Under the pieces are notes generated by a model, which searched no databases, was not told where the DNA came from, and worked only from the letters and a program-made list of their open reading frames with translations. A stretch of DNA of 64,000 nt from Microbacterium pseudoresistens. GTDB lineage: Bacteria > Actinomycetota > Actinomycetes > Actinomycetales > Microbacteriaceae. The DNA lies in the NCBI RefSeq assembly GCF_013409745.1, contig NZ_JACCBH010000001.1, positions 2,728,001 to 2,792,000 of the forward strand, given 5' to 3'. The translations under genes and the position numbers were made by a program. Positions 19,175-27,398 of the stretch are shown here, one piece after another (position 1 is the stretch's first letter; each line of letters starts with the position of its first letter).

Positions 19175-20197
19175 TCAGTCGATCGTCACGTAATCGGGGC
19201 CGGAGTAGCGGCCGGTCATCATCTTCTGCCTCTGCAGCAGCACGTCGTTGAGCAGGCTCGAGGCTCCGAACCGGAACAGGTGCGGCTGCAACCACTCCTC
19301 GCCCACCGTCTCTGCGACGTGCACGAGGTACTTGATGGCGTCCTTCGAGGAGCGGATGCCGCCGGCGGGCTTCACGCCGATGCGCTGCCCCGTCATCCGA
19401 TGCCAGTCGCGCACCACTTCGAGCATGAGCAGAGTCACGGGAAGCGTGGCGGCGGGCTGTACCTTGCCCGTGGACGTCTTGATGAAGTCGCCGCCGGCGA
19501 GGATCGCCAGCCACGAGGCGCGCTTGACGTTGTCGTACGTCGTCAGCTCGCCCGTCTCCAGGATCACCTTCAGCGCGGCCGAAGTGCCGTCGTCGCGCCG
19601 ACAAGCATCCTTCACCTGCACGATCTGGTCGAACACCTGCCCGTAGCGGCCCGCCAGAAACGCGCCGCGATCGATGACCATGTCGATCTCGTCGGCGCCG
19701 GCGTCGACGGCGTCGCGCGTGTCGGCGAGCTTGACCTCCAGCGACGCCCGCCCCGACGGGAACGCGGTGGCGACGGCGGCGACCGAGATGGCGCCGTCGT
19801 CGGGATCGCCGTGCCGCGCGCCCAGCGCCTCGATCGCAGCGGGAACCATGTCGCCGTACACGCACACCGCAGCGACCGGCGGACACGACGGATCCGCCGC
19901 ATCCGGCAGCTTCGCCTTCGACACGAGCGAGCGCACCTTGCCGGGCGTGTCTGCGCCCTCGAGAGTGGTGAGATCGGTCAGACGCACGATGGTGTCCAGT
20001 GCCCACGCCTTCGATGCGGTCTTGATGGATCGGGTGCCCAGGCCCGCGGAGCGCTGCTCCAGGCCCACGGCATCCACCCCGGGAAGGCCGTGCAGGAAAC
20101 GGCGCAGCGTCGTGTCGTCGGGCTCCCCGCCGAGCACGTCCACCGCGCTGTTCCCGACACCTGCGGAGGGCGCGGGTCTGGTGAGTTCGGTCGTCAC
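19175..20197 (-). CDS. deoC: Deoxyribose-phosphate aldolase
   Basis: Cleaves 2-deoxyribose 5-phosphate to glyceraldehyde 3-phosphate and acetaldehyde. The 340-residue protein has an N-terminal extension and the TIM-barrel core; KVILETGEL carries a conserved lysine and GVKPAGGIR the Schiff-base lysine motif. A GTG start at 20197 is chosen because GGAGGA lies directly before it and the GTGA overlaps the stop codon of the regulator gene. Longer than the common 210-260-residue form but typical of the long class. Aldehyde dehydrogenase genes follow, completing acetaldehyde disposal. Confidence 0.95.
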   Translation of the reverse strand: MTTELTRPAPSAGVGNSAVDVLGGEPDDTTLRRFLHGLPGVDAVGLEQRSAGLGTRSIKTASKAWALDTIVRLTDLTTLEGADTPGKVRSLVSKAKLPDAADPSCPPVAAVCVYGDMVPAAIEALGARHGDPDDGAISVAAVATAFPSGRASLEVKLADTRDAVDAGADEIDMVIDRGAFLAGRYGQVFDQIVQVKDACRRDDGTSAALKVILETGELTTYDNVKRASWLAILAGGDFIKTSTGKVQPAATLPVTLLMLEVVRDWHRMTGQRIGVKPAGGIRSSKDAIKYLVHVAETVGEEWLQPHLFRFGASSLLNDVLLQRQKMMTGRYSGPDYVTID

Positions 20198-21144
20198 TTC
20201 TCCTCCAGGAGGGTCAGAGCGGTCTCCTCGTCGGTGACCGCCATCGTGCACAATCCACTCGTGATCACCGTGCGGGCGACGTCGTGCTTGGCCCGGCCCG
20301 CCGTCACGAAGACCGTCCGGTCCGCGGCGCGCAGCCGATCGAGCGGAAGTCCCACGGTGCGGGAGTCCAATTCGGCGTCGACGATGTTACCGTCGGCGTC
20401 GATGTAGCGGCCGAGCACATCGCCGACGGCTCCCCGCTGCGAGAGCTCGTCGATGTCGGCGGCGTCGAGGTAGCCGTTCTCGACGTGCGCCGAACGCGCA
20501 TCGCACACGCCGGCGGTGAACAGGAAGACATCGGCCGCGGTGGCTTCGGCGAGAACCCCGGCCACGGTGCGATCGCGTTCGATGGCCTGCTTCGTCTCGA
20601 GCCGCTCGAGGATCGCGGGGCTCGGCAGCAGCGACACCTCTCCCGATGCGCGCTGCGCGATGGTGACGGCGAGGGTCGCCGCACCGCCAGGGCGGCGGTT
20701 GACGCTCACACCGCCGTTCATCTGCACGACGTGCACGCCGCGGGCCCAGCCGTCAGGCAGGCGCTCCGAGACCGCCGTGAGCGTGCGCCCCCAGCTGACC
20801 GCGAGCGTGCGGGGAGCAGGGCGCAGGGCGGTGAGGTGGTCGGCGGCGGCCTGAGCGACCCGCGCCATCGTCTCGTCGTCGTCGGAGGCGACGGGCACCA
20901 CGACGGCGTCGGCGAGAGTGAACCGCTCGCGCAGCGCGCGCTCCAGGCCCAGACGCCGCGCGCGCGGGTGGACGATCTCGATCCGCACGATCCCGTCGGT
21001 GCGGGCCTGCGCGAGCAGACGCCCCACCTTCCACCGCGAGACGTTGAGCAGTGCGCCGATCTCGTCCTGCGTGCGCTCCTCGTCGTAGTACAGCTCCGCG
21101 ACGCGCACCGAGAGCAGCTCGTCATCGATCGCGGGGGTGGTCAT
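20194..21144 (-). CDS. SorC/DeoR-like sugar-binding transcriptional regulator
   Basis: A 316-residue regulator. Residues about 20-48 (RTQDEIGALLNVSRWKVGRLL) form a helix-turn-helix, and the rest matches the sugar-phosphate-binding domain of the SorC family (TLAVSWGRTLTAVSERL). Members respond to phosphorylated sugars; the neighbouring deoC suggests deoxyribose 5-phosphate as the signal. The start at 21144 has no Shine-Dalgarno sequence but is preceded by TATCCT at six bases, so it is probably leaderless. Three ATGCGCA sites upstream are likely operators. It overlaps deoC by four bases. Confidence 0.92.
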   Translation of the reverse strand: MTTPAIDDELLSVRVAELYYDEERTQDEIGALLNVSRWKVGRLLAQARTDGIVRIEIVHPRARRLGLERALRERFTLADAVVVPVASDDDETMARVAQAAADHLTALRPAPRTLAVSWGRTLTAVSERLPDGWARGVHVVQMNGGVSVNRRPGGAATLAVTIAQRASGEVSLLPSPAILERLETKQAIERDRTVAGVLAEATAADVFLFTAGVCDARSAHVENGYLDAADIDELSQRGAVGDVLGRYIDADGNIVDAELDSRTVGLPLDRLRAADRTVFVTAGRAKHDVARTVITSGLCTMAVTDEETALTLLEEK

Positions 21145-21150
21145 GCCGTC

Positions 21151-21221
21151 AGGATACGCCGTTACCTGCGCATGCGCATCTGTTTGCTCATATGCGCACA
21201 CCTTCACCCGCACATGCGCAT
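21151..21221 (-). promoter_or_regulatory. Leaderless promoter and three-site ATGCGCA operator array of the deo cassette
   Basis: TATCCT (minus strand, 21156-21151) ends six bases before the start codon. ATGCGCAT at 21172-21179, ATGCGCA at 21192-21198 and ATGCGCAT at 21214-21221 are spaced 20 and 22 bases, about two helical turns. The nearest site overlaps the expected -35 position. Binding by the adjacent SorC-type regulator is inferred. Confidence 0.6.
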
Positions 21222-21302
21222 GAGTGCCGCGCTCGCGACGCCTGTGCATGCCGAAGAGGGCGACCCGGAATCCCGGATCGCCCCCTTTGATGCGCGGAAC
21301 GG

Positions 21303-21953
21303 TCAGGCCGTCGCGACGCGCTTGCGACTGGAGAGCACCTGGTCGACGATGCCGTAGTCCTTGGCCTCCTCGGCGGAGAGGATCTTGTCGCGGTCGATGT
21401 CGCGGTTGATCTGCTCCACCGGCTTGCCCGTGTGCCTGGCCATGGTCTCTTCCAGCCAAGTCCGCATGCGGAGGATCTCCGCCGCCTGGATCTCGATGTC
21501 GGACGCCTGCCCCTGACCGGCCTCACCCATGGCGGGCTGGTGGATGAGCACGCGAGCGTTGGGCAGCGCGAGACGCATGCCCGGCGTCCCCGCAGCCAGC
21601 AGCACCGACGCGGCCGAGGCGGCCTGGCCCAGCACGACGGTCTGGATCTGCGGTGCAACGTACTGCATCGTGTCGTAGATCGCGGTCATGGCGGTGAACG
21701 AGCCGCCGGGCGAGTTGATGTACATCGTGATGGCGCGCTCCGAGTCCTGGCTCTCCAGTACGAGCAGCTGGGCCATCACGTCATCGGCCGAGGCGTCGTC
21801 GACCTGCACGCCGAGGAAGATCACGCGGTCTTCGAACAGCTTGTTGTAGGGGTCCTGGCGCTTGAAGCCGTAGGCGGTGCGCTCTTCGAACTGCGGCAGC
21901 ACGTAACGGCTCGAGGGCAGGTTTCCGGCGGAGCGGAACGTGGGTGTGTACAT
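21303..21953 (-). CDS. clpP2: ATP-dependent Clp protease proteolytic subunit ClpP2
   Basis: Serine peptidase subunit of the ClpP1P2 complex. The 216-residue protein has the catalytic serine in GQAASAASVL (S113), the histidine in VLIHQPAM (H138) and the INRDIDRDK region with the aspartate. The alternating GGSFTAMTAIYDTM helix is present. A GGAGAG ribosome-binding site precedes the ATG. It lies 17 bases downstream of clpP1. Actinobacterial ClpP1 and ClpP2 form mixed tetradecamers and work with ClpX or ClpC. Confidence 0.96.
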   Translation of the reverse strand: MYTPTFRSAGNLPSSRYVLPQFEERTAYGFKRQDPYNKLFEDRVIFLGVQVDDASADDVMAQLLVLESQDSERAITMYINSPGGSFTAMTAIYDTMQYVAPQIQTVVLGQAASAASVLLAAGTPGMRLALPNARVLIHQPAMGEAGQGQASDIEIQAAEILRMRTWLEETMARHTGKPVEQINRDIDRDKILSAEEAKDYGIVDQVLSSRKRVATA

Positions 21954-21970
21954 GGGGTTCTCTCCAGCCT

Positions 21971-22561
21971 TTACTTCTCGACGCCGGTTCCGCCGCCGCC
22001 GTGCACGTCGGAGGCGTGCTCGCGGATGTGGTCGACGAATCCGTACTCCAGTGCCTCGTCGGCGGTGAACCAGCGGTCGCGGTCGCCGTCGGCGTTGATC
22101 TGGTCGACGCTCTTGCCCGTCTGCGCCGCCGTGATCTCGGCAAGGCGCCTCTTCATCGACAGGATCAGCTGCGCCTGGGTCTGGATGTCGCTCGCCGTGC
22201 CGCCGAATCCGCCGTGCGGCTGGTGCAGCAGCACGCGCGCGTTCGGGGTGATGTAGCGCTTGCCCTTGGTGCCGCTGGTCAGCAGGAGCTGCCCCATGGA
22301 TGCGGCCATGCCGATCCCGACGGTGACGATGTCGTTCGGCACGAACTGCATCGTGTCGTAGATCGCCATTCCCGCGGTGATCGAGCCACCAGGAGAGTTG
22401 ATGTAGAGGTAGATGTCCTTCTCGGCATCCTCGGCGGCGAGAAGGAGAATCTTCGCGCAGATCTCGTTCGCGTTCTCGTCGCGCACCTCGGATCCGAGCC
22501 AGATGATGCGATCCTTCAGCAGCCTGTCGAAGACACTCGTCGCGACCAGGGGTTCAGCCAT
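21971..22561 (-). CDS. clpP1: ATP-dependent Clp protease proteolytic subunit ClpP1
   Basis: A 196-residue ClpP subunit beginning [20 protein letters not shown]. The catalytic serine is S88 in [10 protein letters not shown], and the histidine is H113 in VLLHQPHGG; the aspartate lies in the [11 protein letters not shown] region. It is the first of the two clpP genes and is separated from tig by about 165 bases holding a strong hairpin, so it probably has its own promoter. Confidence 0.96.
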   Translation of the reverse strand: MAEPLVATSVFDRLLKDRIIWLGSEVRDENANEICAKILLLAAEDAEKDIYLYINSPGGSITAGMAIYDTMQFVPNDIVTVGIGMAASMGQLLLTSGTKGKRYITPNARVLLHQPHGGFGGTASDIQTQAQLILSMKRRLAEITAAQTGKSVDQINADGDRDRWFTADEALEYGFVDHIREHASDVHGGGGTGVEK

Positions 22562-22677
22562 TTCTGCTCCTGTTTCCGTGTTCGGTGATTCGAATCTACC
22601 GGCGGCGACGCAAGCGCCCGGCCGTTGTTCGCCGTCGGCATATCAGGCGTCGCCCCGGCATGTCGCCGACGACGACG

Positions 22678-22707
22678 AAGGGGCGGATGCCCGTGCATCC
22701 GCCCCTT
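22678..22707 (-). terminator. Strong hairpin downstream of tig
   Basis: A perfect 13-base-pair stem (22678-22690 with 22695-22707) with a four-base loop lies 20 bases after the tig stop codon and upstream of clpP1. It lacks a long T-run but is a convincing terminator for a GC-rich genome. Confidence 0.65.
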
Positions 22708-22726
22708 CCTCGATGATCGCGTGCGA

Positions 22727-24202
22727 TTACTCGGCCTTGTCGGCCGCCTTCTTCACCGGCGCCTTCTTGGCGGCCGGCTTCTTGGCAGCGGGCTTCTTCT
22801 CCGCCTTCTCGTCGGCAGCGGCATCCTTCTTCGCCGCCGGCTTCTTGGCGGGGGCCTTCTTCGCCGCGGGCTTCTTCGCGGCGGGCTTCTCGGAACCCTC
22901 GGCCTCGGCATCCGACTCGTCGGAGTCGTCGGCGATGAACCCGGTCAGGTCGACGGCCTTGCCCTTGCTGTCCTTCACGGTCACCTTACCGAGCGCGATC
23001 GCGAGAGCCTTGTTGCGGGCGACCTCGCCGACCAGGGCCGGAATCTGGTTCGACGACTGCAGCGCTTCGACGAACTCCTGCGGCTGCATGCCGTACTGGG
23101 CCGCGGACTGGATGAGGTACTGGCTCAGCTCCTCTTGCGAGACCTGCACGTCCGCCTCCTCGGCGATCGTGTCGAGCAGAACCTGCGTGCGGAACTGCTT
23201 CTCGCTGGCCTCGGTGACCTCCGCGCGGTGCTCGTCGTCGTCCAGACGTCCCTCGCCCTCGAGGTGGTTGTGCACCTCGTCCTCGACGAGCTGCGCTGGC
23301 ACGGGGATGTCGATCTTGTCGAGCAGCACCTCGATGAGCTTGTCGCGGGCGGCGGAGGCCTGCGTGAACACGCCCTGCTGGTCGACCCGCTCGCGCAGGC
23401 TCTCGCGCAGCTCGGCGATGGTGTCGAACTCGCTCGCGATCTGCGCGAAGTCGTCGTCGGCCTCGGGCAGCTCGCGCTCCTTGACCGACGTGACGGTCAC
23501 GGAGACCTCGGCATCCTCGCCGGCGTGGTCGCCACCGACAAGCGACGAGCGGAACGTGGTGCCCTCGCCTGCGGTGAGCGACTCGATCGCGTCGTCGATC
23601 CCCTCGAGCAGCTCGCCCGAGCCGACCTCGTACGAGACGCCCTCGGCCCGGTCGATCTCGTTGCCGTCGATCGTGGCCACGAGGTCGAGCTCGACGAAGT
23701 CGCCCTTGGCGACCGGGCGGTCGACGGGGATCAGCGTGCCGAAGCGCGCGCGCAGGCTCTCCAGCTCGGCATCGAGAGCGGCGTCATCCGCCTCGACGGC
23801 GTCGACGGTGAGCGTGATGCCATCGAGCGCCGGAACCTCGATCTCCGGGCGCACGTCGACCTCGATGTCGACCTTCAGGTCGCCCGAGAAGTCCTTGTCG
23901 CTCGGCCAGTCGGTCACATCGGCCGACGGCCGGCCCACGATGCGCAGCTTGTGCTCGGCGACCGCCTCCTGGAAGAAGCGGTCCAGCCCCTCATTGACGG
24001 CGTGCTCGATGACGGCGCCGCGGCCGATGCGCTGGTCGATGATGGGCGCGGGCACCTTGCCCTTGCGGAAGCCGGGGATCTGCACGTCTTGCGCGATGTG
24101 CTCGTACGCGTGATCGATGCTGGGCTTGAGGTCTTCGGGGGTGACCGTGATGTTGAGCTTGACCCGGGTGGGGGCCAGCTTCTCGACGGTGCTGTTCGCC
24201 AT
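22727..24202 (-). CDS. tig: Trigger factor (ribosome-associated chaperone / PPIase)
   Basis: Binds nascent chains at the ribosomal exit. The 491-residue protein has the ribosome-binding signature region ([20 protein letters not shown], about residues 43-62), the FKBP-like PPIase domain around residues 160-240 and the helical C-terminal domain. A Lys/Ala/Pro-rich tail of about 60 residues (repeats of [11 protein letters not shown]) extends the C-terminus, as in other high-GC actinobacteria. It is upstream of clpP1-clpP2, the conserved setting. Confidence 0.96.
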   Translation of the reverse strand: MANSTVEKLAPTRVKLNITVTPEDLKPSIDHAYEHIAQDVQIPGFRKGKVPAPIIDQRIGRGAVIEHAVNEGLDRFFQEAVAEHKLRIVGRPSADVTDWPSDKDFSGDLKVDIEVDVRPEIEVPALDGITLTVDAVEADDAALDAELESLRARFGTLIPVDRPVAKGDFVELDLVATIDGNEIDRAEGVSYEVGSGELLEGIDDAIESLTAGEGTTFRSSLVGGDHAGEDAEVSVTVTSVKERELPEADDDFAQIASEFDTIAELRESLRERVDQQGVFTQASAARDKLIEVLLDKIDIPVPAQLVEDEVHNHLEGEGRLDDDEHRAEVTEASEKQFRTQVLLDTIAEEADVQVSQEELSQYLIQSAAQYGMQPQEFVEALQSSNQIPALVGEVARNKALAIALGKVTVKDSKGKAVDLTGFIADDSDESDAEAEGSEKPAAKKPAAKKAPAKKPAAKKDAAADEKAEKKPAAKKPAAKKAPVKKAADKAE

Positions 24203-24292
24203 GCTGGTGTGTCTCCTTGTGAATGTTCCGCGCGATCCGGCGCGGCTGCGACTCGTAGCGGACCGAGCTCTGGGTCGGTTCTTCTCACTACG

Positions 24293-24366
24293 TCGGGGCG
24301 ACAGGATTTGAACCTGCGACCTCCCGCTCCCAAAGCGGGCGCTCTACCAAGCTGAGCTACGCCCCG
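24293..24366 (-). tRNA. tRNA-Pro (TGG)
   Basis: A 74-base cloverleaf on the minus strand with acceptor CGGGGCG paired to CGCCCCG, discriminator A, D-arm GCTCAGCTTGGTAGAGC, anticodon stem CCCGC/GCGGG with loop TTTGGGA (anticodon TGG), and T-arm with GGTTCAAATCC. CCA is not encoded directly after the discriminator. It lies upstream of tig. Confidence 0.95.
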
Positions 24367-24479
24367 GATGAGGAACCCGCGCGCGCGGGAACGGCCCAGA
24401 CGAGTCTAACGGAACAGCGGCGTCAGAACCGTCCGCTATGATCGAGACGTCGGCGCCCACGCGGATGCGGGGCGCCTTC

Positions 24480-24553
24480 GGGGATGTAGCTCAATGGTAG
24501 AGCCTCAGTCTTCCAAACTGATGGTGCGGGTTCGATTCCCGTCATCCCCTCCA
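24480..24553 (+). tRNA. tRNA-Gly (TCC)
   Basis: Acceptor GGGGATG pairs with CATCCCC, discriminator T, anticodon stem CAGT/ACTG with loop CTTCCAA (anticodon TCC), and T-arm loop TTCGATT. A CCA triplet follows at 24551-24553 and is included. It is divergent from tRNA-Pro and 41 bases before a membrane-protein gene. Confidence 0.94.
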
Positions 24554-24594
24554 CCTCCGCCCACGCGGCGGGCCCCTGACGTCGGGAGCTCACC

Positions 24595-25827
24595 ATGACG
24601 GATCCTTTCCTCCCGGCCCCGGGCGCACCCGCCGCGGCGCAGGGCGGGCACGACTTCCCGCAGCGTCTCGTAGCGCCCGCACCGACCCTGTTCGTCGCAG
24701 CAGCAGCGAAGCGCCGCCGCTTGGCCCCCTGGCTGATCGGCACCGGGGTCGTCGCGCTCATCGCGGCGATCAGCGGCGGCACGCAGCTGGCCACCAACCT
24801 CGGCTACGACGATGCGGAGGAGCACCTCGTCAGCGCCGCCGAGTATCAGAACGACGCGGCGATGACCCTGGGGGCGGTCGTGGACGACGCGACGGAGGTC
24901 ACGGGAGCGGCCGGCGGCATCCTTGACTACGGCACGGGGGCGGTGCTGTCCGCCGACGAGCTCGCGCCCCTGCGTACCGATCTCGAAGAGACGACCGCCG
25001 TGCTCGACGACGCTCAACGGCTTGCGGGCACCGAGACGCCGACGGCATCCGGCAAACCCTTCTGGGCGTGGGAGCTGTCCGCCGCCGCCGCCGAGTTGCG
25101 CGACGACGCGGACGACGCCGACGCCATCGCCGAGGAGATGGCGACGATGCGGGAGGATCTGCAGGGCGAGGTCGACGGGCTGGGCACCCTCGGCAGCGAC
25201 CTGCTCACCCAAGCCGCCGGCCGTGCGGCAGACATCGAGCAGGAGCTCCCGTCGGCCGAGAACGAATCGATCCTCCAGCTGCGGAGCACGGCGGATGCGC
25301 TTGCCGACGCCTCGTCATCATTGGACGACGATGCGCAGGCGGCCTTCAAGGCGTTCGACGATGCGGTCGTCGCCGCCCGGAGCTCGTATCAGGCCGAGCT
25401 CGATTCGAAAGCCGGCCCGTTGCTGGAGACGCGCCTCGAGGTCGAGGACTATGCGCGCACGCTCGCACCCGGGGTCCTCATGGACTTCGACTGGTCGGTG
25501 CTCGTGAACGGACTCGGGGTCGGCGGCTGGCTGTCCGGCCAGACCTGGTGGCACTACGACCGCGGCGGCTACGCCACGATCGAGCTGTCGGACTCGGTCG
25601 CCGAGCAGTGGCCCTCGGCGGCGACGCAGGCGCTCGTCGCGCACGAGGTCGGCCATGCCATCACCGTGAAGTGCCGAGACCTCTACGACGACTCGGATCA
25701 GGGGACGATCGAGGCTTGGGCGACGGCGTGGGCCATCAGCATGGGCTTCACCGATCCGGGAAACGGCACCTCGGCTTACGGCGCGCCGTCTCAGGAGATG
25801 ATCGACCTCGCAGCGACGTGCCGCTGA
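24595..25827 (+). CDS. Membrane-anchored protein with HExxH metallopeptidase motif
   Basis: A 410-residue protein of no recognised family. It has a Pro/Ala-rich cytoplasmic N-terminus, one transmembrane helix near residues 44-60 (WLIGTGVVALIAAI), a long helical, Asp/Ala-rich extracellular part (about 75-290) with coiled-coil character, and a C-terminal domain with HEVGHA (H350, E351, H354) and a downstream glutamate (E373 in TIEAWATAWA) in a plausible third-ligand position. This suggests a zinc-dependent peptidase or a relative, but catalysis is not proven. It lies just after tRNA-Gly. The start is supported by a GGGAG site. Confidence 0.75.
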   Translation: MTDPFLPAPGAPAAAQGGHDFPQRLVAPAPTLFVAAAAKRRRLAPWLIGTGVVALIAAISGGTQLATNLGYDDAEEHLVSAAEYQNDAAMTLGAVVDDATEVTGAAGGILDYGTGAVLSADELAPLRTDLEETTAVLDDAQRLAGTETPTASGKPFWAWELSAAAAELRDDADDADAIAEEMATMREDLQGEVDGLGTLGSDLLTQAAGRAADIEQELPSAENESILQLRSTADALADASSSLDDDAQAAFKAFDDAVVAARSSYQAELDSKAGPLLETRLEVEDYARTLAPGVLMDFDWSVLVNGLGVGGWLSGQTWWHYDRGGYATIELSDSVAEQWPSAATQALVAHEVGHAITVKCRDLYDDSDQGTIEAWATAWAISMGFTDPGNGTSAYGAPSQEMIDLAATCR

Positions 25828-25836
25828 CCACATCCT

Positions 25837-25916
25837 GCGAGTGCATGACATACACGCGAATGCGCGGCCTGTTTCAGTGAACAGACCGCGCATTCGGCGA
25901 TAAGCCGTGCACTCGC
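25837..25916. terminator. Nested inverted repeats between convergent genes
   Basis: An inner stem of 17 positions (25857-25873 with 25880-25896, one mismatch, six-base loop) lies inside an outer nine-base perfect inverted repeat (25837-25845, GCGAGTGCA, with 25908-25916). The element fills the gap between the HExxH gene and rbpA, so it is probably a bidirectional terminator. Confidence 0.6.
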
Positions 25917-25917
25917 G

Positions 25918-26271
25918 TTACTGGCCGCGACGGTCCCGCAGCTGCTTGAGCGCGTCGCCGAGAAGCTGCTCGGCCTCTTCGTCCGACCGGCGCTCCTTCA
26001 CGTAGGCGAGGTGCGTCTTGTAAGGCTCGTTCTTGGCGATCTCCGGCGGGTTGTTCTGGTCCCGGCCCGCAGGCAACCCGCTGTGCGGATGATCGATGAC
26101 GTCGGGGATCTCCTCTTCGGGAAGACCAGCGGCGAAGTAGCGCACGGTCTCGTTGCCCAGACCGTCCCAGTACGACACGGCGATGCGGTCGGCGTGGTAA
26201 CCGTGATCCTGCTCCCCCATCGGCCCCGAGCCGACGCGGGTGCCGCGGATCGCGCTGCCACCGGTGGCCAT
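25918..26271 (-). CDS. rbpA: RNA polymerase-binding protein RbpA
   Basis: Actinobacterial transcription factor that binds RNA polymerase with the principal sigma factor and stabilises the open complex. The 117-residue product opens MATGGSAIRGTRVGSGPMGE, has the central beta domain (RIAVSYWDGLGNETVRYFA) and a C-terminal basic helix (THLAYVKERRSDEEAEQLL) that contacts sigma. Length is typical. Its ATG overlaps the secG stop codon by one base (TGATG), so it is co-translated with secG. Confidence 0.95.
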   Translation of the reverse strand: MATGGSAIRGTRVGSGPMGEQDHGYHADRIAVSYWDGLGNETVRYFAAGLPEEEIPDVIDHPHSGLPAGRDQNNPPEIAKNEPYKTHLAYVKERRSDEEAEQLLGDALKQLRDRRGQ

Positions 26272-26519
26272 CAGATGACCTCGAACTTCGTGATGAGGCC
26301 GAGTCCGACGATCGCCACGAACCAGACGAGCGCGAGCACCACCGTGAACCGGTTGAGGTTGCGTTCGGCCAGGCCGGATGAGCCGACCGCCGACGTCATG
26401 CCACCGCCGAACATGTCGGACAGGCCGCCACCGCGCCCCTTGTGCAAGAGGATCAGCAGGGTGAGCAGCACGCTGCTGATGCCGAGCAGCACCTGCAGGA
26501 TGAACTGGAGAATATCCAC
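26271..26519 (-). CDS. secG: Preprotein translocase subunit SecG
   Basis: An 82-residue integral membrane subunit of SecYEG. Two hydrophobic helices are seen at about residues 3-24 and 59-78, joined by a Gly-rich loop (GRGGGLSDMFGGG), the family hallmark. It is downstream of tpiA, as in many actinobacteria, and overlaps rbpA by one base. A TATACT hexamer on the minus strand at 26577-26572 may be a -10 element giving it a promoter separate from the glycolytic operon. Confidence 0.95.
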   Translation of the reverse strand: MDILQFILQVLLGISSVLLTLLILLHKGRGGGLSDMFGGGMTSAVGSSGLAERNLNRFTVVLALVWFVAIVGLGLITKFEVI

Positions 26520-26571
26520 GGATAAGCCTTTCGAGCGGGCCGTTCAGTCGTTCGAGCCCGCGTGACGCTCA

Positions 26572-26577
26572 AGTATA
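26572..26577 (-). promoter_or_regulatory. Putative -10 element of secG-rbpA
   Basis: TATACT on the minus strand, about 50 bases upstream of the secG start codon in the tpiA-secG gap. No convincing -35 hexamer was identified. Confidence 0.35.
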
Positions 26578-26603
26578 CGTCGATGGTGCGGCACGCCTCG
26601 GGG

Positions 26604-27398
26604 TCACACCCCGACGTGCTTCTGGAATCGGATGATGGCGGCGAAGTCGTCGACCACGAGGCTGGCACCGCCGACGAGCGCGCCGTCGACGTCGGGCTCG
26701 CGCATGAAGCCGGCGATGTTCGCCGCCTTGACGGAGCCGCCGTACAGGATGCGCGTGCGTGCCGCGGCATCGGCACCGAGCGCCTTGGCCACGACCTCGC
26801 GGAGCACCGCGCACACATCCTGCGCCTGCTGCGGAGTGGCAGCCTGGCCCGAGCCGATCGCCCAGACGGGCTCATAGGCGACGACGATGTCGGCATCCGC
26901 CGACACACCGTCGAGGGCCGCTTCGAGCTGGCCCGCGGGAACAGCGCTGGCGCCATGCTTCTCGAGGTCTTCCGCCGTCTCTCCGACGCAGATCACGGGG
27001 ACGATGCCGTGCTTCAGCGCCGCGGACACCTTCGAGGCCACGACCTCATCGGTCTCTGCGTGGTACTCGCGGCGCTCGGAGTGACCGATGATGACGTAGC
27101 CCACGTCGAGCTTCGACAGGAATGCCCCCGACACCTCGCCCGTGTAGGCACCCGAGTCATGCGCGGAGAGATCCTGCGCGCCGAGTGCGAACGGGATCTT
27201 GTCGGCGTCGATCAGCGTCTGCACGCTGCGGATGTCGGTGAACGGCGGGAAGACCGCCACCTCCACAGATCCCTCCTCGTGCTTGGCATCCTTGAGCGTC
27301 CAGTGCAGCTTCTGCACGAACGCAACCGCCTGCAGGTGGTCGAGATTCATCTTCCAGTTGCCCGCGATCAGCGGGATGCGGGTCGTCTTCACGCCCAT
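26604..27398 (-). CDS. tpiA: Triosephosphate isomerase
   Basis: Interconverts dihydroxyacetone phosphate and glyceraldehyde 3-phosphate. The 264-residue TIM barrel has the substrate lysine in AGNWKMN, the electrophilic histidine in IGHSERR and the catalytic glutamate in VAYEPVWAIGSG. The ATG at 27398 lies within the end of pgk (10-base overlap) and is served by GGAGG eight bases upstream. Third gene of gap-pgk-tpiA. Confidence 0.97.
   Translation of the reverse strand: MGVKTTRIPLIAGNWKMNLDHLQAVAFVQKLHWTLKDAKHEEGSVEVAVFPPFTDIRSVQTLIDADKIPFALGAQDLSAHDSGAYTGEVSGAFLSKLDVGYVIIGHSERREYHAETDEVVASKVSAALKHGIVPVICVGETAEDLEKHGASAVPAGQLEAALDGVSADADIVVAYEPVWAIGSGQAATPQQAQDVCAVLREVVAKALGADAAARTRILYGGSVKAANIAGFMREPDVDGALVGGASLVVDDFAAIIRFQKHVGV

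Noticed and set aside
22727..22920. Lys/Ala/Pro repeats at the tig 3' end as a DNA repeat or histone-like gene
   Set aside because: They are the in-frame low-complexity tail of trigger factor, common in high-GC actinobacteria.
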